From NCBI GenBank assembly GCA_003225455.1, contig QIAB01000039.1:619-34527 (forward strand): a stretch of DNA of 33,909 bases, in the 5' to 3' direction. Source of the stretch: Acidobacteriota bacterium (GTDB taxonomy: Bacteria; Acidobacteriota; Terriglobia; Terriglobales; Acidobacteriaceae). The notes under the pieces are model-generated. The model was given only the letters and a program-made list of their open reading frames with translations. It was not told the origin of the DNA and did not search any database. The translations under genes were made by a program, and so were the position numbers. Shown here piece by piece: positions 6,436 to 14,498 of this stretch (within the stretch, counting starts at the first letter, position 1; each line of letters begins with the position of its first letter).

Positions 6436-8699
6436 CTCCCGCGAATCACTGTTTTGGCGGAGACCATGTTGTCATAGCGATCATAGACACGCACCACGAC
6501 AACGTGCTCGGCGTGCTGCGTGGAGGCAACTGACGGCTTCGCGCCTGGAGGATCTGGCTCGGCCGGCGGCGCGATGCGGAAATCGTAAGCTTCCGTCTTA
6601 GCGTCAGAGAGTTGGCCGACTGGCTCAACAAACTGCCAATCGCCGGCGTCGATTGAATATTCCGCGCGCTTAATCGAGGAGAAGGTGTCGGCGGCGCGGA
6701 AGTTGATATGGATTTTTTCTCCGTCCATCCCCGCGTTGAGATTCTGAATCTGCGGCGGAGTGGTATCTACCTCAAATCGCGCGCTCTCTTTTTCCGCGGT
6801 CAGAGCCTGATCAGGGGAATGAGAGGGCGCGTCAGACGCAACCACTTTGATGGTGTATCCGCCATCCGGCAACAGTGATGCGTCGAACGAGTAGAACTTG
6901 TCAGTCAAATTGTCTTTGAGCAGCAACCAACGCGTCTCGCCGTCGCCGCGGTAGTAAATCGAATAGACCATCTGATCGTCGTTGTCGTCGTGAACGGTCC
7001 AGCGCACGCCAATGGCGTCACGGTCGTGAACGGACGGAGGCATAACATCAAAGCGCTGCTGGTTGCCGGCCGCCGCGCTGCTGTCACTCACCGGCTTGGG
7101 AATTGATTGATAGCGCAAGCCGACCGAGACCATGACGTCGTCAAAATCGGGCGCAACGTTTTTGGGAAGATAATTCAGCGTGACGCTGTCAACGCGCGGC
7201 GCCGGATCGCCTGCGTGCAACACCGCCTTCCATTGCACGAAACGAGCGGGAGGTACGGGCATTTCAGCATCCTTCCGCAGATCAACTTTTCTCCAGGGGC
7301 TCCAGTTGCGGTCGGGATTGTCCACATTCCCGCTGCGCGTAAATAGTTCTGTATTGCCCGCGCTGCGCACCTCAGCCCGTCCCCAGCGCGAAAAGATGCG
7401 AGCATCAAAAATATCGCTCTCGTAACTTCCCTGTGCCTCCGGTGCCCCTCCCAGCAAAAAGACTTTTCCCAGATTGCTGGTGGACGCGTAAATTCCGCCG
7501 TCCGCCGTATCGGCAAATGAGGTTACCTGGCTGGCGCTTGCCTTGAGTAAGTCGGTGTAGTTGTCTTCTCCAATGATTGCGAAAATGTGACCGCGATTTC
7601 CCGTGCCAGCCAGCAAGCGTCCGCGTTTGTCAAACGCCAGCGCGTAGACCAGATCATCGCGGGATGCCCAGATCCGGCTGGGAGAGCCGTCGGGGGCAAT
7701 GCGGTAGATTTCCGAGCCTCCGGCAGAACCGCCTGCCGGGAATGGACCGAGCGCGGGTTGCGGGTTGAGCGGGGGCGTGGCGCTCGAAACCGTTATCCCC
7801 GGCTGCGCTGCCGGCGCCACTGAGGCGGGCGGCTGGTTAGGGGCAGGTACCGGGAAACTTGGAGTGGCGCTGCCACCGCGCTTTTCGCCTCCCGCCGAAG
7901 CATAGATGTTGCCAGCCTTATCGATTGCCAACGCTGTAATCTCTTTTTTTGGCGCGCTGTATAGAACGAATCCCTCACCTTTTGGCGAAATGCGGTACAC
8001 GAGACCGCTGCCATCCGAGCCGGCAATCAAGTTCCCGTTAGCGTCGAGCGCCAGCACGCGGATGTGAGCTTCGTCACTTTTGAAAAAAACTGTATGAGTT
8101 CCCGCCGGGGTGACCTGGAAAATCTCGCCGCGATCGCCCGTGGCAACGTAGAGATTACCTGCTGCGTCGAGTACGAGATCCCAGATGTATTTCGTCTTCG
8201 GATCAAAATAGACGGAAGCGGAAAATTCGCTCGCGGAATGGTTCTGATCCGCGGCAGTTTTGGACGACTCGGAAGAACTGGCGCGGCGCTCGATGCGGTA
8301 GACCTTGCCGTCGGGATTCGTGGCTGCGTAAATCACGCCCTTCTTGTCCACGACGACCGACTGCACCTGCAACTCCTGAGGTTCAAAAATCGGTGCGGAA
8401 TTCCCCGCGAGCGTAATCCGGTAGACGCGCGCTGGCGCGCCGGTCGCGGCGTAAATGACGCCGGCAGAATCTGTGGCGATTGACCATATATAGGTGGATG
8501 GAGTCGTAGATACGGGCTTGAAGGCGGGCGCCAGCTCGAGGCCTCCCGTGCTTCGTACGGCGACGCCTTTGGGCGTGCCTTTGCTGAGATCATCGAACTT
8601 CGACTGCTCCCAGGTGCGAGTGCCTTCACCATAGAGAGCGCCTGACGCCACAAGAGGAATGAGGAATGTAAGCGAGAGCTTACGCGGATGAATTGCCAA
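6432..8699 (-). CDS. Secreted beta-propeller protein with C-terminal immunoglobulin-like region
   Basis: A 755-residue exported protein of unknown role. A signal peptide covers about residues 1-24. Residues 60-410 contain repeated propeller strands of the pattern D-x-x-G-x-I-Y-A-A-T-x-x-G-x-V-Y-R-I (for example V-D-K-K-G-V-I-Y-A-A-T and A-G-N-L-Y-V-A-T-G-D-R-G), interrupted by a proline- and glycine-rich loop at about 285-330. After residue 420 the pattern changes to beta-sandwich-like segments with Y-S-I-Y-Y-R-G-D-G and D-T-T-P-P-Q-I, typical of extracellular Fn3/Ig-like domains. I accept the TTG start at 8699 because GAGG lies eight bases upstream and the signal peptide follows at once. It lies 124 bases downstream of the S55 peptidase gene on the same strand, so the two may be cotranscribed. 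Binding partner or enzyme activity cannot be told. Confidence 0.8.
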   Translation of the reverse strand: MAIHPRKLSLTFLIPLVASGALYGEGTRTWEQSKFDDLSKGTPKGVAVRSTGGLELAPAFKPVSTTPSTYIWSIATDSAGVIYAATGAPARVYRITLAGNSAPIFEPQELQVQSVVVDKKGVIYAATNPDGKVYRIERRASSSESSKTAADQNHSASEFSASVYFDPKTKYIWDLVLDAAGNLYVATGDRGEIFQVTPAGTHTVFFKSDEAHIRVLALDANGNLIAGSDGSGLVYRISPKGEGFVLYSAPKKEITALAIDKAGNIYASAGGEKRGGSATPSFPVPAPNQPPASVAPAAQPGITVSSATPPLNPQPALGPFPAGGSAGGSEIYRIAPDGSPSRIWASRDDLVYALAFDKRGRLLAGTGNRGHIFAIIGEDNYTDLLKASASQVTSFADTADGGIYASTSNLGKVFLLGGAPEAQGSYESDIFDARIFSRWGRAEVRSAGNTELFTRSGNVDNPDRNWSPWRKVDLRKDAEMPVPPARFVQWKAVLHAGDPAPRVDSVTLNYLPKNVAPDFDDVMVSVGLRYQSIPKPVSDSSAAAGNQQRFDVMPPSVHDRDAIGVRWTVHDDNDDQMVYSIYYRGDGETRWLLLKDNLTDKFYSFDASLLPDGGYTIKVVASDAPSHSPDQALTAEKESARFEVDTTPPQIQNLNAGMDGEKIHINFRAADTFSSIKRAEYSIDAGDWQFVEPVGQLSDAKTEAYDFRIAPPAEPDPPGAKPSVASTQHAEHVVVVRVYDRYDNMVSAKTVIRGR

Positions 8700-8823
8700 A
8701 TTAATACCTCAATTATGCCTGAAAAATTAGGGTATCACGGAGAATGCACAGCGGAGGAACTGCCTGAACAACAGAACTCTCGCTTCACTCCAGATCGAAC
8801 ATCTTTAGGACAGCGCGGGCCGT

Positions 8824-10605
8824 TCACTTAATTGTAATCGTCAGCACCTGCGCGCCGGAAACTACGTAATCCAGGGCCTGGCTCGACGCCTCGCCCACGG
8901 AAGACTCGCCCAGCACCACCATGTCCTGCGTTCCCCGCATGCCGTCCATCACGTTCATGACGGAGAGCGGGAGTGTCGGCATAACCTTGTCACCGACCAT
9001 GGCTTCCGGATCGCCTTCGAGCAGCGATACGTAAACGCGGTTGTTTACGTGTTGCTTGTTCAGCAAGGCAATCGTCGAGGGCAAGTCCAGCCTTCGCCCG
9101 AGCAGCGGCGCGCCATGGCGTATGCGGTCCAGAGTGTCGCCATCACTTACCAAGATCCGCAGTGGGCCTTTAGAAGTAGACCTCTGGATATGAATCGGAA
9201 CTTGGCTGAGTATTCCTTCGCCGCGATATGGACGAAGGACGGCTTCAATGGTGATGTCGTCTCCTGGGCGCGCTTCGGTGAGATCGGTGCGGGCGCTCTC
9301 CAGACGTGCGGCGCGGCGGTCGCGGACAAGGTCGAAATCCAATTGCACCCCGCGAATATCCGGCACGTTGTAGGGATTATCGTAAATACGGCTGAAGCGG
9401 TCACCGAGCGAAAGCGCTGCCAGCACGGCGGCGGGTTGTCCGCCATCGGCCGCGGCGAACATATTCTCAACCCCCACGTCAGGATATCCACCAACGCTGA
9501 TCCTGCCGTTCATGCGATAGGTAATGTCCTCGCCGTACTCGTTCATCCCATGCAGGGCATTGAAGACGGTTGCCATCATGGCCAGCGGGCTGAGGTGGGC
9601 ATTGTTCAGCACTTCGTAATGAAACTGCTTGGTCGACGGCCCGCCATGAATGTTGAGAGTCACCGGGATCATGTCGGGCTTCTTGCCGAATTCGCCCATG
9701 ATGCCAGTGTGGCGATCCTGCACAAACGCGCCTACGGGTTCAGTGGCATTCACAATTTTGAACGCGTTCAACGGTGAAGCAAGCGTAGCCACGACCTGGG
9801 CCTTGGTCATGGGCAGATTGACGGACCCGAACTGCATCAGCGGATGGCCGCAGGCCAGAAGGTGCACGGCATCCATGTAGGTCACGCTGCAAGTGGCGGC
9901 AATGTCCATATCACCGCGGACCAGGATGGCGCTAACTGCCGAGCCGGGCTCGAGCGGCTCCGGCTGCTTGGCGTTGCTGACCGAACCGACACCCATCACT
10001 GGCACGATGCCGGCCGCGGCGAATTGCGGCGCGAATTGTTTGAGCGCGGATTCCGAAAATCCATTAAAGACCAGGGGCGCTTCAATTGGCTTCAAATAGT
10101 TCGCATAATTGGCAGAAGGCACACCGCCGGGCGTTGACGTCCGGGTTGGAGCCTCGACGCTCGCCTTGGCATCGGTCTCGGGCGACTCGGGCTGGCGGTC
10201 CAGGGCGCTGATCTCAAGCATCTCTGCAATCGGCGTCACTCCGGCAATCGGCTCCTTGGAGAATTCCCCAATTCGAAATGCCAGCGCGCCAGCCAGCTTG
10301 CCGTCGAAATACACCGGACTGCCACTCATGCCGGCGACCACACCCGTGTACTCGGCTTTTTTCCCGCCCAGGCGGACCAAAATAACGTCACCCTTAGGTC
10401 CGTTGGCATTTTTCAGAACGCCCAGAACCTCTACCTGCATGGCTTCGGGCTTGGTGCCTTCAAAAACGGTGTATGCGATGCCATGCATGCCCGGGCGAAT
10501 CTGGCTAACGGGAATGGTCTCAACTGGTTTGAAGGTTTGCGCGAAAGTTGCGAAGGAGAGTAGAAGCGAATACACCACACCGCTGGCGAGAGGCGCACGT
10601 CTCAT
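8824..10605 (-). CDS. SpoIVB-type (peptidase S55) secreted serine protease
   Basis: A 593-residue exported protein with an S55 peptidase domain. Residues 1-22 are a signal peptide (M-R-R-A-P-L start, cleavage near F-A-Q). The domain starts I-P-V-S-Q-I-R-P-G-M-H-G-I-A-Y-T-V-F-E-G, a conserved entry to this family. G-M-S-G-S-P-V-Y-F-D-G-K at about 92-103 holds the catalytic serine, and L-L-A-C-G-H-P-L-M-Q-F-G further on probably supplies the histidine. S55 proteases cut specific partners; the Bacillus prototype SpoIVB signals in sporulation, but in Acidobacteria a non-sporulation envelope role is more likely. The last 300 residues are beta-rich and unassigned. ATG at 10605 was chosen over one 12 codons upstream because GGGGA precedes it and the signal peptide begins there. 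The VWFA gene is divergent from it. Confidence 0.85.
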   Translation of the reverse strand: MRRAPLASGVVYSLLLSFATFAQTFKPVETIPVSQIRPGMHGIAYTVFEGTKPEAMQVEVLGVLKNANGPKGDVILVRLGGKKAEYTGVVAGMSGSPVYFDGKLAGALAFRIGEFSKEPIAGVTPIAEMLEISALDRQPESPETDAKASVEAPTRTSTPGGVPSANYANYLKPIEAPLVFNGFSESALKQFAPQFAAAGIVPVMGVGSVSNAKQPEPLEPGSAVSAILVRGDMDIAATCSVTYMDAVHLLACGHPLMQFGSVNLPMTKAQVVATLASPLNAFKIVNATEPVGAFVQDRHTGIMGEFGKKPDMIPVTLNIHGGPSTKQFHYEVLNNAHLSPLAMMATVFNALHGMNEYGEDITYRMNGRISVGGYPDVGVENMFAAADGGQPAAVLAALSLGDRFSRIYDNPYNVPDIRGVQLDFDLVRDRRAARLESARTDLTEARPGDDITIEAVLRPYRGEGILSQVPIHIQRSTSKGPLRILVSDGDTLDRIRHGAPLLGRRLDLPSTIALLNKQHVNNRVYVSLLEGDPEAMVGDKVMPTLPLSVMNVMDGMRGTQDMVVLGESSVGEASSQALDYVVSGAQVLTITIK

Positions 10606-10729
10606 GGAATGTCCCCGGAGGACCGCCAACCGGTCCGCCAAAAATTACTCTTCGCGCGTTTTGTTTCCTTTGCCCGGTGGGAGAGTATCTAAAGCCAAGC
10701 AAAACATCCCAATCGCGAAGCTGTGCGTC

Positions 10730-10735
10730 TATACT
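10730..10735 (+). promoter_or_regulatory. Possible -10 box of the VWFA gene
   Basis: TATACT lies 25 bases before the start codon in the 155-base divergent spacer between the S55 protease and VWFA genes. No good -35 hexamer is visible at 16-18 bases, so this is only a weak call. Confidence 0.25.
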
Positions 10736-10760
10736 AGCATAGGGTTTTCTGAGGAGTTCC

Positions 10761-11984
10761 ATGTTTTACACTGGTTTTTTTGGGCGCAGAGCCATTAGTT
10801 CCATCGCGGCATTTGCCCTCCTTCCGTTCATGACTGCAACTTTGGTGATCTTGACATTGTCACCAATTTCGGTTATCGGCCAGGACCAACCTGCCCAGGC
10901 TGCACCGCCCAGCGGGCAGCAGCAGGAGCCGCCGCCCGCCGCCGGCGGCCCGCAAAGCGATACCGGTCCCTACGCCATTCCCAAGAAGAAAGAAGAGCCG
11001 CCGGCGCCTCCGCCCGTCGAGAAGCCGAAGAAGATCGAGGGCATGCCGGATTACTCCATCCGCGTCGATGTGCCGCTGGTGAACGTGGACGCCTTGGTGA
11101 CAACCAAGAATGGACAGTTTGTTCCCGGACTAAAGAAAGAGAACTTCAAGGTGCTCGAAGATGGCGTCCCGCAGACAATCAGCAACTTCAATGTTTCCGA
11201 AGCGCCTATAACCGCAGTGCTGCTGGTCGAATTTGCTTCAACAAATTACTACTTCATGGTCGATGCGTTGAACGCCAGCTACGCCTTCGCGAACTCTTTG
11301 AAAAAGAATGATTGGGTAGCCGTGATCTCGTACGATATGAAGCCGCATATCCTGGCGGATTTCACCCAGGATAAACGCGCGGTCTACGGGGCGCTGAACC
11401 AGTTACGCATTCCCGGTTTCGCGGAAACTAATTTATTCGACGCGCTCTACGACACGCTCGACAGATTGGACCAAATCGAGGGCCGCAAGTACATCATCAT
11501 GGTTACTACGGGCGTGGATACATTCAGCAAGCTCAACCTTGATCAGATTATGAAGAAGATCAAGGCGACCAAGGATGTGACTATCTTTCCAGTAAGCGTA
11601 GGATTTGCGGTGCGCGAATATTGCGAGACGCATCGCTGCGGCTACACCCACGGCGTTGGCATTCCGGTCAATAACATGGATTACCTTCAGGGTGATAACG
11701 AAATGAATACCTTCGCTCGCCTCACTGGAGGCCGCGCGTACTTCCCGCGCTTTCAGGGCGAGCTGCCGGAGATTTTTCATGACGTCAGCGGTGACATCCG
11801 CAACCAGTACAATCTCGCCTATCGCCCGACGAACCCGAAGCTCGATGGTACCTACCGCAAGCTGAAAGTCGAGGTAGTTGGCCCCGACGGCAGTCCGCTG
11901 AAGGTGCGTGATCAGAAGGGCAAAGACGTGAAGTACCAGATCCTCGCGCGCGACGGATACACGGCCAAACACACGGTCGAGTAG
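10761..11984 (+). CDS. VWFA-related acidobacterial exported protein
   Basis: A 407-residue protein of the acidobacterial VWFA-related type. An N-terminal hydrophobic signal or anchor spans about 11-40, followed by a low-complexity Q/P/G region and K-K-E-E-P-P-A-P-P-P (about 45-92). The characteristic segment V-D-V-P-L-V-N-V-D-A-L-V at 102-113 and N-F-K-V-L-E-D-G-V-P-Q at 128-138 precede the von Willebrand A domain (150-350). The metal-ion site D-x-S-x-S is replaced by E157-F-A-S-T, so metal-dependent ligand binding is doubtful. Such proteins are abundant and secreted in Acidobacteria, with no proven function. Start ATG has GAGGAG seven bases upstream. It faces the ZIP transporter gene, ending six bases from it with no visible terminator hairpin. 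Confidence 0.88.
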   Translation: MFYTGFFGRRAISSIAAFALLPFMTATLVILTLSPISVIGQDQPAQAAPPSGQQQEPPPAAGGPQSDTGPYAIPKKKEEPPAPPPVEKPKKIEGMPDYSIRVDVPLVNVDALVTTKNGQFVPGLKKENFKVLEDGVPQTISNFNVSEAPITAVLLVEFASTNYYFMVDALNASYAFANSLKKNDWVAVISYDMKPHILADFTQDKRAVYGALNQLRIPGFAETNLFDALYDTLDRLDQIEGRKYIIMVTTGVDTFSKLNLDQIMKKIKATKDVTIFPVSVGFAVREYCETHRCGYTHGVGIPVNNMDYLQGDNEMNTFARLTGGRAYFPRFQGELPEIFHDVSGDIRNQYNLAYRPTNPKLDGTYRKLKVEVVGPDGSPLKVRDQKGKDVKYQILARDGYTAKHTVE

Positions 11985-11990
11985 CGAGTT

Positions 11991-12722
11991 TTAGTGCACG
12001 TGGACAAACTGGTCGAGCAGGAATAACAACCCCACGCCCAAAAAGACTACGAATGCCATCCGTGCGCCTGGCTCCCGGTTGACCTCAGGCATAAGATCGG
12101 ATGCCGCGACGTAGATAGTCACGCCCGCCGAGAGCGGCAACCCGAAGCTCACTTGGGCGCGCAGCAAAGCCATGGCCATCACGCCGGCGAGCGTGGCCGC
12201 CCCCAGCAGCATCGAAGCACCCCAGGCAATGCCGCGGCTTTGTCCGCTGGCCAGCATAACGGAGGCAACGGTGAATCCTTCTGGAATCTTGTGAAGGAAA
12301 ACCGCAAGAAAAATGATCCATCCCAGCCAATTGGACACGATGAAACCCGATGCGATGGCGATCCCATCAAAAAACGTGTGGATGATCAACGCAAGCAGCA
12401 CGGAGTAGCCGTGATGGCCGCGTATAAATTGATCGGGATGGGTTTCTTCTCCGAAGTGAAAGTGCGGGGTGACGGTGTGCTCAAAGAAATGAATGATTAG
12501 ATAACCGAGCAGGATGAGAAAGGCGGCGTCCTTGCCCCGCAGTTCGAAACTGATGGGAACGATTTCTACGATCGCCGTGGCCAGCATGAAGCCAGCGCCC
12601 AGAGCCACGAAATATTTCAGATACGAACGTTCCCAATGCTTCTGAACGATAATTGCGCCACCAAAAACGTTTGCCGCAGCGGCGGTCAGGCCCAGCAGAA
12701 GACTCAAAAGGATGGGGTGCAT
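11991..12722 (-). CDS. ZIP-family divalent metal transporter
   Basis: A 243-residue inner-membrane protein with about eight hydrophobic segments, full length for the bacterial ZIP family. These carriers bring zinc, iron or manganese into the cytoplasm. The transport-site residues are visible in two helices: H115-T-F-F-D119-G in the fourth, and H144-K-I-P-E148-G in the fifth. The cytoplasmic loop before helix four is histidine-rich (T-P-H-F-H-F-G-E-E-T-H and R-G-H-H-G), as usual for metal capture or sensing. The N-terminal helix has the family's L-G-L-T-A-A-A-A-N-V-F-G-G pattern. ATG at 12722 has no strong ribosome site. No metal regulator lies beside it. Which metal it carries cannot be decided. 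Confidence 0.9.
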   Translation of the reverse strand: MHPILLSLLLGLTAAAANVFGGAIIVQKHWERSYLKYFVALGAGFMLATAIVEIVPISFELRGKDAAFLILLGYLIIHFFEHTVTPHFHFGEETHPDQFIRGHHGYSVLLALIIHTFFDGIAIASGFIVSNWLGWIIFLAVFLHKIPEGFTVASVMLASGQSRGIAWGASMLLGAATLAGVMAMALLRAQVSFGLPLSAGVTIYVAASDLMPEVNREPGARMAFVVFLGVGLLFLLDQFVHVH

Positions 12723-13211
12723 GGTGCCGCAGGATAATAACAGTTCTGGAGGGACTACTCCGTGAGCTAGTGGCGCATGCTCTCGTAACGCTTACCGGCA
12801 CTCAAGACCAGCCCTCAATTGCGAGATCTCAGATCTCAGAATCTAAGCCGCGGAGCGGATCGGCAATTCGTATCTGTCAAATTTAGAGGTCTTCGTGCGT
12901 GAGTCCGGTTTGCTTCGCGACTCAAGCACTTCGGGTCCTATTTCTTCGGACTTATGGAAAGACCATGTGAAGTCCTGAAAACCTGGGGCGCTGAAGTTGA
13001 ATGGGAACCACATTCTGCATTTTAGGCTGCCACCAATCTTCAGAAGAGCGCGATAAAGGCGAGTTGCTTTGGTGCTCGCCCGCCAGTCCGCTGACTCGAG
13101 TGCAGAAAGGCAAAAGGAAACCCGTGGCCGGGAACGCAATTAAGCGACCACGGCACGAACAAGCAACGCGCCGGTTAGACAGCACGCAGATTTGGCATAA
13201 AATGGCTAGCC
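12723..13211. other. Gene-poor spacer upstream of the three-gene operon
   Basis: 489 bases between the divergent ZIP gene and the operon starting at 13212. The open frames here (for example 12843-13139 minus) lack family resemblance and look random. The spacer holds a heptamer repeat at 12824-12841 and probably the promoter of the operon, but no clear box pair was found. Confidence 0.5.
12824..12841. repeat. Tandem heptamer (AGATCTC)
   Basis: Two exact copies of AGATCTC followed by a partial, diverged third, in the spacer after the ZIP gene's start. The unit resembles the TCTCGGA-type heptamers found inside imuA at 28705-28732. Confidence 0.6.
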
Positions 13212-13490
13212 GTGCTCGCTACTCTGACCGCTGCCTGGCAAAGTATAACGAAAGTGCTCCCTTGGCTATGGAGTCGGCTTCATGCAGCCTTCGTTACGCC
13301 AAGATTCGCTAGGATTCTGAGCAACTTTCTTGCTGAGGTGGCGGTGCTCGTTTTTGTCTTTCCCGGCCTTGAGATCATCATAAGAAACGAGCCGAATCGG
13401 CTTAACACCGTCATATTTTGGAGTTGGGCGATAACTGCGATTTGCTTAGTGGCAGCAGCTATAATATCTATGATTGGAGATCTGTCATGA
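13212..13490 (+). CDS. Small two-helix membrane protein, unrecognised
   Basis: A 92-residue protein that I do not recognise. It has two strong membrane segments, about residues 38-56 (F-L-A-E-V-A-V-L-V-F-V-F-P-G-L) and 66-88 (V-I-F-W-S-W-A-I-T-A-I), separated by a short charged loop (R-N-E-P-N-R-L-N). The N-terminal 35 residues are amphipathic and tryptophan-containing. The start is a GTG at 13212 without a strong ribosome site, so an alternative start is possible. Its TGA overlaps the next gene's ATG as ATGA, the arrangement for translational coupling. It is the first gene of a three-gene unit (13212-14410). Membrane-segment quality and the exact coupling argue that it is a real gene. Confidence 0.6.
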   Translation: MLATLTAAWQSITKVLPWLWSRLHAAFVTPRFARILSNFLAEVAVLVFVFPGLEIIIRNEPNRLNTVIFWSWAITAICLVAAAIISMIGDLS

Positions 13491-13744
13491 CAACGGCATT
13501 CGTTGGATTATTGCTCGGTGTGCTAGCCGTCTCTTTCGTGGGCATCATGTCCGCACGAGCAGCGGCGAGACGTCAAGCGGCGAGGATGATAACGTCTATC
13601 AAAAACTCACAGAGAAGCCTCTATACCGCGAACGCAAATGAAGACAACCGTAACCCTATGAAATTGGCGGAAGTTGGCGCTGAACAAGATAATAAATCCG
13701 CCAGAGGCACACGCGACAAAATGGCAAGCGTCGGGACGAACTGA
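13487..13744 (+). CDS. Small single-helix membrane protein, unrecognised
   Basis: An 85-residue protein starting at the ATG that overlaps the preceding stop. One membrane segment at about 3-20 (A-F-V-G-L-L-L-G-V-L-A-V-S-F-V-G-I-M) is followed by a basic stretch (S-A-R-A-A-A-R-R-Q-A-A-R-M), which by the positive-inside rule puts the C-terminus in the cytoplasm. The remaining 50 residues are polar and probably disordered. The next gene starts three bases after its stop. I find no family for it. A longer in-frame start at 13418 exists but would overlap the first gene by 73 bases, so the ATGA start is preferred. Confidence 0.55.
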   Translation: MTTAFVGLLLGVLAVSFVGIMSARAAARRQAARMITSIKNSQRSLYTANANEDNRNPMKLAEVGAEQDNKSARGTRDKMASVGTN

Positions 13745-13747
13745 AGC

Positions 13748-14410
13748 GTGCAACTCTCGGCCGTCATTCTCGCTAGAGTCCTTGGGTACATTGAAACATT
13801 CGATCTCAGCCCACGTGGAACAATCTTCTATCCAGAGGTCGTGCCGCAGATCGCGGAGCGGTACAGATTTCAAAAGTTCCCCACAAGCATTGAAGAATTC
13901 GATGAATCAAAGGGCATTGAATTCCATGAGGGCAAGGCCGGAAATAAGGTCATACAGAAATTCACGATTTTCAACACGCTTCTGGTAGTCGAGACTCGCT
14001 CTAGTACGGATGACTCGAAACAGATTATGGAAGAGATGTTGGCATGGGGCGCGGACAAGTTAGGTCTCAACTACAAGCCAGGAATGATAAACAGGTTTGC
14101 CTACGTTAGCGATCTCAGCTTCTACAGCGATGTCCCGATTTTAGGTGTCAGTCATGCGGTGACAAGGTTAGCTGACAAGACTAGCAAGGCGTTGTCTGAA
14201 ATCTGGCAGGAACCCATTCGATATGACCCGATCAATGTCATGGTTGGGCATGATCCCTTGTCGCGAAAATATGGAATAGCCCCTTTTTCAATCTCGCGCA
14301 GAGCAGAAGCGCGTTTTGCCGAGAACAAGTACTTCTCTGAGGCTCCGCTCCCGACAGATATGCATTTGGCAATGCTTGAAGAATTTGAGGCTGACCTTAA
14401 GCGTATATAG
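13748..14410 (+). CDS. 220-residue soluble protein of unknown function
   Basis: Third gene of the unit, GTG start three bases after the previous stop. The protein has no signal peptide or membrane segment and has the mixed hydrophobic-charged pattern of a folded cytosolic alpha/beta protein. Notable segments: S-P-R-G-T-I-F-Y-P-E-V-V near the start; a core of F-T-I-F-N-T-L-L-V-V-E-T-R followed by an acidic helix (S-T-D-D-S-K-Q-I-M-E-E-M-L-A-W-G); and P-F-S-I-S-R-R-A-E-A-R-F-A-E-N-K-Y-F near the end. I do not recognise the family or any catalytic motif. The context, downstream of two small membrane proteins with coupled translation, suggests a membrane-associated complex; a stress, defence or toxin-type role is possible but unproven. 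Confidence 0.75.
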   Translation: MQLSAVILARVLGYIETFDLSPRGTIFYPEVVPQIAERYRFQKFPTSIEEFDESKGIEFHEGKAGNKVIQKFTIFNTLLVVETRSSTDDSKQIMEEMLAWGADKLGLNYKPGMINRFAYVSDLSFYSDVPILGVSHAVTRLADKTSKALSEIWQEPIRYDPINVMVGHDPLSRKYGIAPFSISRRAEARFAENKYFSEAPLPTDMHLAMLEEFEADLKRI

Positions 14411-14461
14411 GATAGCCACGAACAGCTTTGCACGGCAACACTGTTTCATAGCAGTGCCGAC

Positions 14462-14496
14462 AACTGAGAACTGGCAACTCAGAACCGGGAACACCC
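14462..14496. repeat. Five tandem heptamers of the AACTGAG family between convergent genes
   Basis: Units of seven bases, each starting AAC: AACTGAG, AACTGGC, AACTCAG, AACCGGG, AACACCC. They fill most of the spacer between the unknown operon and the end of ychF, stopping two bases before the ychF stop codon. The first unit is a circular permutation of the GAACTGA heptamer seen at 22399, 22434, 23867 and 26665. Confidence 0.7.
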
Positions 14497-14498
14497 CT

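Noticed and set aside
9049-9777. Long plus-strand open frame (242 codons)
   Set aside because: It lies antisense to the S55 protease gene and has no family pattern; the minus-strand protein is clearly real.
12843-13139. Minus-strand open frame of 98 codons in the spacer before the three-gene operon
   Set aside because: No recognisable domain, no ribosome site, composition looks random.
13001-13312. Plus-strand open frame overlapping the start of the three-gene operon
   Set aside because: Competes with the 13212 frame, which has clear membrane helices and an ATGA coupling; this one has neither.
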